64,000 nt of DNA, from positions 1 to 64,000 of the forward strand of contig JAQVCP010000002.1 in assembly GCA_028689735.1 (NCBI GenBank), written 5' to 3'. Shown piece by piece: positions 8,702 to 16,967 of this stretch. This DNA comes from Hespellia sp. GTDB lineage: Bacteria; Bacillota; Clostridia; Lachnospirales; Lachnospiraceae. Under the pieces are notes generated by a model. It did no database searches. It worked only from the letters and a program-made list of their open reading frames with translations, and was not told the origin of the DNA. Positions within the stretch are counted from its first letter, which is position 1. Each line of letters starts with the position of its first letter. Both the position numbers and the translations under genes were made by a program.

Positions 8702-9145
8702 ATGGAGTACAGAGGAGCGGGCAAGTTAAAAGTAATTGGTATTTTATTTATTATTTTTGGAGCAATTGCTGTGGTGATTTACGGTATGGCATTAGCAGGC
8801 AGTGGCCTGATGGTTGGTATGAGCGGTAATATTGCAAACGGAAGTGGTGCATCAGAAACGACAGTGGCACAAGGTGGTTCACTTCTTATGGTTATGTCTG
8901 GTATCAGTCTGGTTTATGGATTGGTTGAACTCATTGCCGGGATTATGGGCGTGAAGAATTGCCGGAATAGGGATAAAGCAGGATCTTTAGTGGTTATTGG
9001 AAGTGTGCTTTTGATATTTGCCCTCGTTTCAACTATTATGCCTATGGTCTCAAGTGGTGTTCAGGTTTCTGGAATCATCAGGGTTGCGTTTGGGGCGCTT
9101 TTGCCAGTTCTTTATATTTATGGGGCAAAGCAAAATATGGCATAA
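8702..9145 (+). CDS. Small four-helix membrane protein
   Basis: A 147-residue hydrophobic protein with four predicted membrane helices (about 9-35, 58-81, 94-113 and 120-140) and small loops, one rich in Gly/Ser. I do not recognise a family beyond generic four-TM Firmicute membrane proteins. It is the first gene after the putative BceR-controlled promoter and is followed in the same direction by three envelope genes, so it may belong to the antimicrobial-peptide response. The start ATG lies about 8 nt after AGGCGGAG. Confidence 0.7.
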   Translation: MEYRGAGKLKVIGILFIIFGAIAVVIYGMALAGSGLMVGMSGNIANGSGASETTVAQGGSLLMVMSGISLVYGLVELIAGIMGVKNCRNRDKAGSLVVIGSVLLIFALVSTIMPMVSSGVQVSGIIRVAFGALLPVLYIYGAKQNMA

Positions 9146-9286
9146 GAATAGAGAATCAGGGTGGATTGCTGCCTTGATTCTTTTTTTTGAGTATTTGATT
9201 GTCCCAAAACAGCGGAGCGGATTACGAATATCCGTATTACTAAAAAAAGAGGGAATGGGATGATGTTCAAAAGAGGGGAATCTGGT

Positions 9287-11170
9287 ATGATAAAAAGAAA
9301 AGATTTGAAGAGGAACGCAAAGCATGTGTTTCGAAGACATTATGGACTATTACTTCTGGCCTGCCTATTTGTCGCCGTGCTGGGGAATGAGTTTAAAAAC
9401 TCCACCACATTTGTATCAATCGGAGTAGGCGTGGCAGAGGAAGAAAAAATTGTTTCTGGGACGGCCATGACGGCCATTAACACTTCAGAGGTAATTGAAA
9501 GAGTAATACAAGATGGTATCGCGGCGGGAAAGCAGACAGCAGAAGAAATTAAAGAAGAGGAAATTGAGAAATCAACAGAAGCAGGGGCCAACACAATATT
9601 GGGACACAGCCGTGGCATACTGGCAAATGTCGTAAACTCGGTCACATCCGGTTCGGTATTCATTACAATGCTGTCTGCGGCCAATACGCTGATTCATTCC
9701 AGTGATGTTGCAATTATTTTATTTATACTGATCAGTGCCAGTGTTATGCTGGCAGCATGGTATTTTATCAGGAATACGCTGGCAGTTGTCTTGCGGAGAA
9801 TTTCGCTGGAATGCAGGATGTACGAAAAAGTTCCGGTATCTCGCTTTATCTTCTTGATCCGAGTGAGAAGATGGTGCCGGGTCGCAGGCGATATGTTTTT
9901 ATTGGCATTGTTCAAATTCCTGTGGAATCTTACGGTGATAGGCGGAATCATCAAACACTATTCGTACCGGATGGTCCCCTTTATTCTGGCGGAGAATCCA
10001 AATCTTAAGGCAAGAGAGGCAATTACACTGTCGCGTAAAATGATGAAGGGGCACAAATGGGAATGTTTTGTTCTGGATGTCACTTTCTGGGGATGGGACA
10101 TTCTTGGAATTATAACGTTGGGAATCTCGAACGTATTTTTTTCAAATCCTTACAAAATCTGTACATTTTCAGAATACTATACAGAACTGCGCAGACTCGG
10201 CATCGAAAATAAAATCGAAGATATTGAGGTGCTTTGCGACGTATATCTGTATGAAAAGGCACCTGAGGATGTCCTGAAAGAAAATTATGCAGACATAGAG
10301 GGACTGATAGAAAAAAATAAGCTCCCAATAGAAGAGCGTAAAGGAGCGCTGCGTTTTTTAGCAAATACTTTTGGCGTTGTACTGGTTGTTGATGCGGATG
10401 AAAGAAAGCGTGAAGAGTACCATGAACGAAGGCTGAAAATCAGCAGTTATAAGGACTATATAGAAGGAAAAGCATACCCAAACAGATTGTTTGTGATTCC
10501 AGAAAAGAAAAAAGTGGCAGTTGCAGAGAATATTTCCTATCTGCGATCGTATTCGCTGGCATCACTGATTATGCTGTTCTTTGGCTTTTCGTTCATCGGA
10601 TGGCTTTGGGAAGTCAGCCTGCACGTTGTGAAAGACGGTATGTTTATTAACCGGGGAGTACTGCACGGACCGTGGCTGCCGATTTATGGAGCGGGCGGAG
10701 TACTGATTTTGATTATTCTAAAGAAGCTTCGGGAATACCCACCGGTAGAATTTGTGGCTGCGATGCTGCTTTGCGGCTGTGTGGAATACGCCTCTTCTTA
10801 TTATCTGCAGGTGGCTCATAATGGAAAGAAATGGTGGGACTACAGTGGATATTTTTTGAATTTGAATGGACGTATCTGCGCAGAAGGCGTCTTAGTGTTT
10901 GGACTTGGAGGAATGGGCATTGTATATGTCCTTGCGCCACTTATGGACAATTTCATTCGCAAGATGAAACTACAAATTTTAATTCCGATTTGTGTGATAC
11001 TTCTTGGCATTTTTGTGGCAGATAATATATATTCGTTGAAGCATCCGAATGCGGGAAAAGGAATTACTGATTATCATCAGATACAATATCAAGGGTCAAT
11101 GGTAGGATTGGACGGAAAAGAGGAAAAGAATGATTGCGATACTTTTATTACCAGTATATATTATATTTAA
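9287..11170 (+). CDS. DUF975-CmpB fusion membrane protein
   Basis: About 627 residues. The N-terminal part (MIKRKDLKRNAKHVFRRHYG, then several helices to about residue 310) resembles DUF975 membrane proteins. The C-terminal ~200 residues (FFGFSFIGWLWEV, RGVLHGPWLPIYGAGG, YYLQVAHNGKKWWDYSGYF) match the CmpB-like ABC-transporter type IV membrane family. A cytoplasmic stretch of roughly 130 residues joins them. The start at 9287 has an AGAGGGG site; upstream Met codons lack one. It overlaps the phosphoesterase gene by 41 nt, indicating one operon. Function is unknown, and the fusion suggests the two families work together in the envelope. Confidence 0.75.
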   Translation: MIKRKDLKRNAKHVFRRHYGLLLLACLFVAVLGNEFKNSTTFVSIGVGVAEEEKIVSGTAMTAINTSEVIERVIQDGIAAGKQTAEEIKEEEIEKSTEAGANTILGHSRGILANVVNSVTSGSVFITMLSAANTLIHSSDVAIILFILISASVMLAAWYFIRNTLAVVLRRISLECRMYEKVPVSRFIFLIRVRRWCRVAGDMFLLALFKFLWNLTVIGGIIKHYSYRMVPFILAENPNLKAREAITLSRKMMKGHKWECFVLDVTFWGWDILGIITLGISNVFFSNPYKICTFSEYYTELRRLGIENKIEDIEVLCDVYLYEKAPEDVLKENYADIEGLIEKNKLPIEERKGALRFLANTFGVVLVVDADERKREEYHERRLKISSYKDYIEGKAYPNRLFVIPEKKKVAVAENISYLRSYSLASLIMLFFGFSFIGWLWEVSLHVVKDGMFINRGVLHGPWLPIYGAGGVLILIILKKLREYPPVEFVAAMLLCGCVEYASSYYLQVAHNGKKWWDYSGYFLNLNGRICAEGVLVFGLGGMGIVYVLAPLMDNFIRKMKLQILIPICVILLGIFVADNIYSLKHPNAGKGITDYHQIQYQGSMVGLDGKEEKNDCDTFITSIYYI

Positions 11171-12326
11171 TTATTACATTATCAGGAGAAGCTTGAAATG
11201 GTTAAAAGCTTGCCATGAATTTTTCGGGAAAAAGGGGTTTATATATACATACATTGTTATATATATATTACTGGCGGCTTCGCCGCTCATCGGGTTTTTC
11301 TGGCCCACGGATAGTGTGCTTAAAAGAGGAATTATGCATGTGGCAAATTATTGGTTTGGCATATGCATCTATATGCTGCTTTTTGTAGTGCTAGCAGATG
11401 TTCTTGTGAAAATTTTGTGGAAATGCAAAGTGATTTCCTGCGATATTTACCATTCTAAAAAGGCATTTGCTATTGCAGGAGGTGTTGTTCTCGCCGCAAC
11501 AGCGGTGATGTGTATTTACGGTGTGATCAATGCGAGAGTGGTACATGTCAACAACTATGAAGTGGATGTTGAAAAAACATGTAAGGCGGGAGACGAATTA
11601 AATGTTGTTCTGCTTGCTGATTTACATATTGGCTATAATGTTGGCTGTGCACAAATGGAACGTATGGTTGAAAAAGTGAATGCACAGGATGCAGATATCA
11701 TTGTCATTGCAGGTGATATGTTTGATAACAGCTATGAGTCACTTGATGATCCAAAGCGCCTGAAAGAAATCCTTATGAGTATGAAGAGCAAGTATGGCGT
11801 TTACTGTGTCTATGGAAATCATGATATTGAAGAGCCAATCATTGGTGGATTTACCTTTGGCGGGAAAAAGAATAAGCTAAATGATGAGCGAATGACAGCA
11901 TTTATTGAATCTATGGATTTTAAATTATTAAGAGATGAGAGCACACTGGTTGATGATGCATTTTACATTGTTGGCAGAAGAGACAAGGAACGTCCTGGAA
12001 ATCCAAAGGAAGAGCGTCTGGACATTGCAGAATTGACGGCGGATCTGGATCAGTCAAAACCAATTCTTGTGTTAGATCATGAACCACGTGAGCTTCAAGA
12101 GACAGCGGATGCAGGAGCAGATTTGGATTTGTGTGGACATACACATGATGGCCAGATCTTCCCGGGAAATCTTTTCATTAAATTATTTTGGGAAAACGCC
12201 TGTGGATATTTAAAAAAGGATGAGATGCACAATATTGTAACTTCGGGAGTCGGTTTATACGGCCCGGATGTAAGAACATTTACTGATTCGGAAATCTGTA
12301 ACGTGAAAGTGAATTTTGCGGACTAG
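11130..12326 (+). CDS. Membrane-anchored metallophosphoesterase
   Basis: A 398-residue protein with about four N-terminal membrane helices (to residue ~145) and a calcineurin-like phosphoesterase domain. The metal-binding motifs are complete: LLADLHIG, VIAGDMFDN, YGNHDIE, LDHEP and CGHTHDGQ. The layout matches YkuE/YaeI-like enzymes, some of which act on lipid A or UDP-sugar lipids; the substrate here is unknown. It overlaps the preceding gene by 41 nt and lies 51 bp before the MprF-like gene, which suggests an envelope phospholipid or lipid-linked sugar role. Confidence 0.87.
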   Translation: MIAILLLPVYIIFNYYIIRRSLKWLKACHEFFGKKGFIYTYIVIYILLAASPLIGFFWPTDSVLKRGIMHVANYWFGICIYMLLFVVLADVLVKILWKCKVISCDIYHSKKAFAIAGGVVLAATAVMCIYGVINARVVHVNNYEVDVEKTCKAGDELNVVLLADLHIGYNVGCAQMERMVEKVNAQDADIIVIAGDMFDNSYESLDDPKRLKEILMSMKSKYGVYCVYGNHDIEEPIIGGFTFGGKKNKLNDERMTAFIESMDFKLLRDESTLVDDAFYIVGRRDKERPGNPKEERLDIAELTADLDQSKPILVLDHEPRELQETADAGADLDLCGHTHDGQIFPGNLFIKLFWENACGYLKKDEMHNIVTSGVGLYGPDVRTFTDSEICNVKVNFAD

Positions 12327-12377
12327 CAAACGAAGCATACCTGCCATAAAGGGCTGGATAGTAGAGAGGAATTTGAA

Positions 12378-14126
12378 ATGAAAAATAAAAATAGCAAGAA
12401 GTATTATCTGGAAAATGCTGCGATTATTACCGTTGTGATTGGATCCGTATTACTACTGGTATTAAGCTTTGTGCGGCGGGGTGCTGTTGCGGAAGAGATG
12501 AAAGCACTTCTGCATATGAACCGGATGGCAGAGCGTGTGCTGGCGGTCCTGCTGTTGATTGTCAGCTATAACCTTTACAAAAGAAAGCGTGCACCATGGC
12601 TGATTACGATAGGTCTTACGATTTTTAATCTGGCAGGGCACGTCACCAGAAGCGGGGATCATGTGGTGCAGGTGTTTATTTTTTTAGAGATCGCAATCCT
12701 GGTAATTTTATTCTGGGGATGGAAGGATTTCTATAAAAAGTCAGATCCATGGTCAATAAAAAAAGGCCTTTTGCTTGGCCTTTTGATGCTCGTGGTTGTT
12801 TTTGTAAATGCACTGTTAGCGCATTATTCACTTCTTGGTTCGCTTACCGGCGAGGCACCGGATTTGTGGAAATGTATTACAATTACCATCTCCAGCATCT
12901 TTGGAAGTGCGAACTTTGAAGAATTAAATGCAGCCTCCTATATGATGAGCGTGGAACATTTTATCTTCTGGCTCAGTTGGGGGTGTATCCTGCTTGCTGC
13001 GGTATTTGCAGCTGTCCCGTTCTTGAGTAAAAGAAAGACCACAAAAAAAGATTTGGAACATGCCAGAAAATTGGTGCTGGCTTATGGTCAGAATCCGGGC
13101 TCTTATTTAACGCTGGAGGATGATAAGACACTGTTTTTTGGAACGAAGGCAGATGGCGTAGTGCCTTACGGCATTGTAGGAGATACCATGATCATAAATG
13201 GTGATCCAATCTGTGCAGATGACGATTTTCCCGTGTTGCTTCAGGAACTGTATGATTTCTGTGAGACTTCGTCCTTGCATATGTTTTTTTTGAGTACGAC
13301 AGAGAAGTATCTTGAGCATTATAAAAAGTACAACTTCAGTATTATCAAATGCGGAGAAGAACCACGATTTTATCTGCAGGAATATAATATTGCAGGGAAA
13401 AAAGGCCAGAAGATGAGGGCGAACATCAATCATGCAACAAAGGCGGGGCTTGAGGTTCATGAATATAAGGTGACGGAGCAGCGAAACCCACAGCTGGAAC
13501 GGGAATTTGATCGTATTACCAGTGAATGGTTATCGGAAAAGAACAGCGGAGAACTGGTATTTACGCTGGGGGGAGTGGGACTGGACGATCCGATGGACAA
13601 GCGTTATTTTTACGCGTTGGATGCGGAAGGTACCATGCAGGGCTTTATTGTCTTTACTCCTTTTCAGGGGGGATATATGGCGGATGTTACCAGACGCTCT
13701 GATCAGGCACCGAATGGAATTATGCAGAAAATCATGTACGAAGCTTTTCAGATATTTAAAGAAGAAGGCTATCAATACGGAAGTATGGGACTGGCGCCGC
13801 TGGCCAATGTTGTGGAAGAAGGAAGTGAAGCGAAGCCGGCAGAAAAAATGCTGGAATTTATATACGAAAACCTGAATAGCATCTATGGTTTTAAAAATCT
13901 TCATCGTGCAAAAGAAGCATACAGCCCCAATTCCTGGGAACCGGGGTATTTTATCTGGAGCAAACCATTAACCCCACAGATGATGTATGCGGTGGTAGCC
14001 ATACAGAATCCGCGAGGAATGTTCGACTATGTAAAAGCGTTTTTCAGTGGCACTGGAAAGAAATTAAAAGAGCGGGCAGTTGAAACTGTCCAAGCAATGA
14101 ACCAGAGCAACAAAAAGGAAGAATAA
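12378..14126 (+). CDS. MprF-like aminoacyl-phosphatidylglycerol synthase
   Basis: A 582-residue protein. Five to six N-terminal membrane helices (to about residue 220) are followed by a two-lobed GNAT-like DUF2156 synthase domain: LVLAYGQNPGSYLTLEDDK, GDPICADDD, the ANINHATKAG region, and YGSMGLAPLANV near the end. MprF transfers Lys or Ala from tRNA to phosphatidylglycerol, reducing surface negative charge and giving resistance to cationic peptides. Full MprF has about 14 helices including a flippase; the shorter membrane part here may lack flippase function. It is last in the operon behind a BceR-type box, which fits a peptide-resistance role. The amino acid used is unknown. Confidence 0.8.
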   Translation: MKNKNSKKYYLENAAIITVVIGSVLLLVLSFVRRGAVAEEMKALLHMNRMAERVLAVLLLIVSYNLYKRKRAPWLITIGLTIFNLAGHVTRSGDHVVQVFIFLEIAILVILFWGWKDFYKKSDPWSIKKGLLLGLLMLVVVFVNALLAHYSLLGSLTGEAPDLWKCITITISSIFGSANFEELNAASYMMSVEHFIFWLSWGCILLAAVFAAVPFLSKRKTTKKDLEHARKLVLAYGQNPGSYLTLEDDKTLFFGTKADGVVPYGIVGDTMIINGDPICADDDFPVLLQELYDFCETSSLHMFFLSTTEKYLEHYKKYNFSIIKCGEEPRFYLQEYNIAGKKGQKMRANINHATKAGLEVHEYKVTEQRNPQLEREFDRITSEWLSEKNSGELVFTLGGVGLDDPMDKRYFYALDAEGTMQGFIVFTPFQGGYMADVTRRSDQAPNGIMQKIMYEAFQIFKEEGYQYGSMGLAPLANVVEEGSEAKPAEKMLEFIYENLNSIYGFKNLHRAKEAYSPNSWEPGYFIWSKPLTPQMMYAVVAIQNPRGMFDYVKAFFSGTGKKLKERAVETVQAMNQSNKKEE

Positions 14127-14171
14127 CTTCGGATTGAAAAAAACTAAGGCATAGTATAATAAAATGATACC

Positions 14172-14342
14172 AGGGTCAAAAGGTCATGCGTTTCGTGCTT
14201 GCACGAAAAAGCATGAATTTGGGACCCGCAAAACATGAGAAAGTAGCCCGATTAGGGCGGATTTCGAATGTTTTTAGGATTATGGAAGCACGAAGTGCGG
14301 AATAATCCGTAGGTATCAAGGGTCAAAATACCTTTTGACCCT
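14172..14342. repeat. 171-bp folded intergenic element with inverted ends
   Basis: The ends are perfect 13-bp inverted repeats (AGGGTCAAAAGGT at 14172-14184, its complement at 14330-14342). Inside are nested hairpins: a CATGC / GCATG stem with TTTCGTGC / GCACGAAA inside it, a GGATTAT...ATAATCC stem containing GCAC-GAA-GTGC, and an 11-bp perfect stem at 14319-14343. It has no coding capacity. It resembles a dispersed MITE-like or structured-RNA repeat. It occupies the whole spacer ahead of the second regulator gene, so it may influence that promoter or leader. Confidence 0.65.
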
Positions 14343-14385
14343 TACATCATAAAATGGTAGGAAAAGCAAAAGATGAGGTAAAATA

Positions 14386-15087
14386 ATGAATCAGGTTGAA
14401 AAATATAAGATTATGATTATAGAGGATGATGCGGCCATTGCAGGTCTTTTGCAGTCTCACCTTTGTAAATATGGGTTTTCCCCATACTGCTGCAGAGAAT
14501 TTGAGGCGCTGGACAAAGAGTGTAAAAAAATAGAGCCGCATTTGATCCTGCTTGATATTACGTTACCATTTTATGACGGATACTACTGGTGCCATAGGAT
14601 GAGAAGATTTACCTCATGCCCGATTATATTTATTTCTGCCAGGAATGCAGACGGTGATCAGGTTCTTGCCATGAGAAATGGTGGGGATGATTATGTGACA
14701 AAGCCGTTCTCAATGGATGTGCTGATCGCCAAGATCGATGCACAGCTGCGAAGAGCATATGGTGAGTATGCCAGTGTAAATCAAGACCAGATCATGTTTG
14801 CAGACTGCACATTTTCTATGAATAAACTGCAGATAACCAGAAAGAATCAAAGTGCGGAATTAACGAAAAATGAGGCGTTGGTGATCCGGTGTCTGTTTGA
14901 GAAAGCACCGGATGTTGTGACGAGAGAAGAACTGCTGAGTCAGATATGGGATGAAGATTGTTTTGTGGAAGAAAATACATTAAATGTTGCAATTAGCAGG
15001 ATTCGAAAAAGAATGGAAGAGATATCCTCCAAAATCGATATAAAAGCGGTTCGGGGTGTAGGGTATCGCATGGGAGTGAAAGAATGA
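14386..15087 (+). CDS. OmpR-family response regulator, BceR-type (second module)
   Basis: A 233-residue regulator with a receiver (acidic IIEDDAA, Asp57 in LLDITLPF, Ser84, Lys106 in TKPFS) and an OmpR-type winged helix (ELTKNEALVIRCLF ... RIRKRM ... AVRGVGYRMG). It overlaps the kinase gene by 4 nt. As the regulator nearest the two best-matching boxes (8562 and 16107), it is the leading candidate to control both the second bceAB and the MprF-like operon. The first-module regulator could also recognise them. Confidence 0.92.
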   Translation: MNQVEKYKIMIIEDDAAIAGLLQSHLCKYGFSPYCCREFEALDKECKKIEPHLILLDITLPFYDGYYWCHRMRRFTSCPIIFISARNADGDQVLAMRNGGDDYVTKPFSMDVLIAKIDAQLRRAYGEYASVNQDQIMFADCTFSMNKLQITRKNQSAELTKNEALVIRCLFEKAPDVVTREELLSQIWDEDCFVEENTLNVAISRIRKRMEEISSKIDIKAVRGVGYRMGVKE

Positions 15088-16109
15088 AGCACAAAGAACA
15101 CCTGAAAAGATTCTGGAAAGATCATGTATGGGTGGTCGTGCTGTTTCTTACGGTTCCTGTTGCATGCTTCTTTCTGTATGGATTTTTTCAAAATACGGAG
15201 ATGCTGGATTTGATTTATTATTGCGCGATCGATATAATCGGACTGATTCTTGTCTTAACATGGAGGCTTTATGTCACATGGCGGGTATATGAATTATATG
15301 GAATTGATGATTCGATGCAGATGGATGATTTTCAAATTTCAAAGCCAAGAAGTAATCAGGAAAAGGAAGTACAGAAACTATTACAAAAGATAAAGCTTTT
15401 AAATTATTATGAAATAAAGGGTATGGAGGAAGAACGCAGAGAACAGAAGCTTATGATCTATCAGTGGATACACCAGATAAAGACTCCGCTCTCTGTGATG
15501 AAGCTTCTGATGGGGGACCATGTACAAAATGAAGAATATGTCCACATAACAAGTGGAATACGCCAGATTGAGTATCACTTGAACCAGATTATTTATATTT
15601 ATGAGTTAGATGCAGTCGAACATGAATTTAAGGCGGAACGTGTGAATTTATATGAAGTGTGTAAGAAAAGCATCAACGAATTAAAAGAATATTTTATCTC
15701 GAATCAGGTGTATCCGAAGCTGTGTGTAGAGAAAGATATCGAAGTATATTCTGATACGAAATGGCTGGAGATCATGCTTTACCAGCTTCTTACAAATGCA
15801 GTAAAATACAGTGAGGCCGGGAGCAGTGTGACCCTTACTGTGTCTGGAAAAGGAGAACGCGTAGCTCTTTCAATAAAGGATCAGGGAATGGGGATTTCCG
15901 ATGCGGATAAAGAACGGATTTTCCGACTGTTTTTTGTGGGAAGGAATGGCAGGGAGACTGGGGAATCCAGTGGAATCGGACTGTATATTGTGAAACATAT
16001 AGCGTATTATCTGGGACATGGAATTGAGGTTGAAAGCAAGCTGGGAGAGGGCAGTGTGTTTTCGATTATATTTGAAAACCGGAAAAGCATCATGGATCGG
16101 GAAAGATGA
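15084..16109 (+). CDS. BceS-type histidine kinase (second module)
   Basis: A 341-residue kinase with two N-terminal membrane helices (about 15-36 and 42-62) and almost no loop outside, as in intramembrane-sensing kinases. Phospho-acceptor His130 lies in YQWIHQIKTPLSVM. The ATP-binding part shows LLTNAVKYSE (N box), DQGMGI (G1) and GIGLYIVKHI (G2). The gene is coupled to the regulator by a 4-nt overlap. Its stop codon lies inside the putative BceR box of the next promoter, the same arrangement as in the first module. Confidence 0.92.
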   Translation: MKHKEHLKRFWKDHVWVVVLFLTVPVACFFLYGFFQNTEMLDLIYYCAIDIIGLILVLTWRLYVTWRVYELYGIDDSMQMDDFQISKPRSNQEKEVQKLLQKIKLLNYYEIKGMEEERREQKLMIYQWIHQIKTPLSVMKLLMGDHVQNEEYVHITSGIRQIEYHLNQIIYIYELDAVEHEFKAERVNLYEVCKKSINELKEYFISNQVYPKLCVEKDIEVYSDTKWLEIMLYQLLTNAVKYSEAGSSVTLTVSGKGERVALSIKDQGMGISDADKERIFRLFFVGRNGRETGESSGIGLYIVKHIAYYLGHGIEVESKLGEGSVFSIIFENRKSIMDRER

Positions 16110-16171
16110 CGAAAATGTAACTTATGCGTCATCTTTCCCGATTTTTCATTAGGTTAGCCGGATGTTATACT
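16107..16171 (+). promoter_or_regulatory. BceR-type box (copy 3) and promoter of the second bceAB
   Basis: TGACG-AAAA-TGTAA at 16107-16120 overlaps the kinase stop codon. GTCATC follows GTAACT by 11 bp, and TATACT lies at 16166-16171. GATGACG and CGTCATC also form a 7-bp inverted repeat. Sequence and spacing closely match the site at 8562-8626. Confidence 0.62.
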
Positions 16172-16208
16172 TAGAAAAAAGGAAAGAAAAAGGGGAAAAG
16201 GTGAAAAA

Positions 16209-16967
16209 ATGAATGTATTATCAATAAAAGGTCTGGAAAAAACGTATGATGGAAAGGTACCGGTTCATGCACTCAGAGGAGTGGATCTTGAAGTGGAACG
16301 CGGTGAGATGATTGCCATTATGGGACCATCCGGAAGCGGGAAAAGTACATTTTTAAATGTAATATCCACGATTGACGCACCAAGCAGAGGGACTGTTAAA
16401 ATCGGCGGAAAGAACCCGCATGGAATGAATGATGAGCAGCTTGCATCTTTTCGGAGAAACACATTGGGATTTGTATTTCAGAATTTCAATCTGCTGCCAA
16501 CATTGACTGTGGAAGAAAATATTATGCTGCCCATGACATTAGAGAAAGTTCCGATAGATGAAATGAAGCACCGTACAGTGGAAGTCGCGAAGCTTTTAGG
16601 AATCGTGAAGCTGCTGAAGAAAAGAACTTATGAAATATCAGGAGGACAGGCACAAAGGACAGCGGTTGCGCGTGCAGTTGTTCAGAATCCTGCACTGTTG
16701 CTTGCGGATGAACCAACAGGAAATCTGGATTCGAAGGCAGCAAAAGACGTAATGGAATTATTTGGAATGTTGAATAAAAAGAAAAAAACAACGGTTCTTA
16801 TGGTCACGCATGACGCTCTGGTAGCAAGCTATTGCCAAAAGGTTTATATTATCAAAGATGGCGTTATTTATCAGGAAATCGTCAGGGAAGGAGATGCGCT
16901 GGAGTTCCACGAAGAAATACTGAATGCGATGACATTGTTAGGAGGCGGAAGACATGACGCTGTTTAA
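16209..16967 (+). CDS. BceA-type ABC transporter ATPase (second module)
   Basis: A 252-residue ATPase with Walker A GPSGSGKST, Q-loop FVFQNFNLL, signature ISGGQAQR, Walker B LLLADEPTGNLD and switch VTHDAL. It is clearly paralogous to the protein at 3511-4278 but with a canonical GNLD where the first has GALD. It is coupled to the permease gene by a 14-nt overlap. It powers the peptide-antibiotic resistance and sensing transporter together with the next gene. Confidence 0.93.
   Translation: MNVLSIKGLEKTYDGKVPVHALRGVDLEVERGEMIAIMGPSGSGKSTFLNVISTIDAPSRGTVKIGGKNPHGMNDEQLASFRRNTLGFVFQNFNLLPTLTVEENIMLPMTLEKVPIDEMKHRTVEVAKLLGIVKLLKKRTYEISGGQAQRTAVARAVVQNPALLLADEPTGNLDSKAAKDVMELFGMLNKKKKTTVLMVTHDALVASYCQKVYIIKDGVIYQEIVREGDALEFHEEILNAMTLLGGGRHDAV

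Noticed and set aside
14154-14355. Target-site duplication (ATAAAATG) around the 14.2-kb element
   Set aside because: The copies are not directly adjacent to the inverted ends (offset by several bp), so they may be chance in AT-rich DNA.
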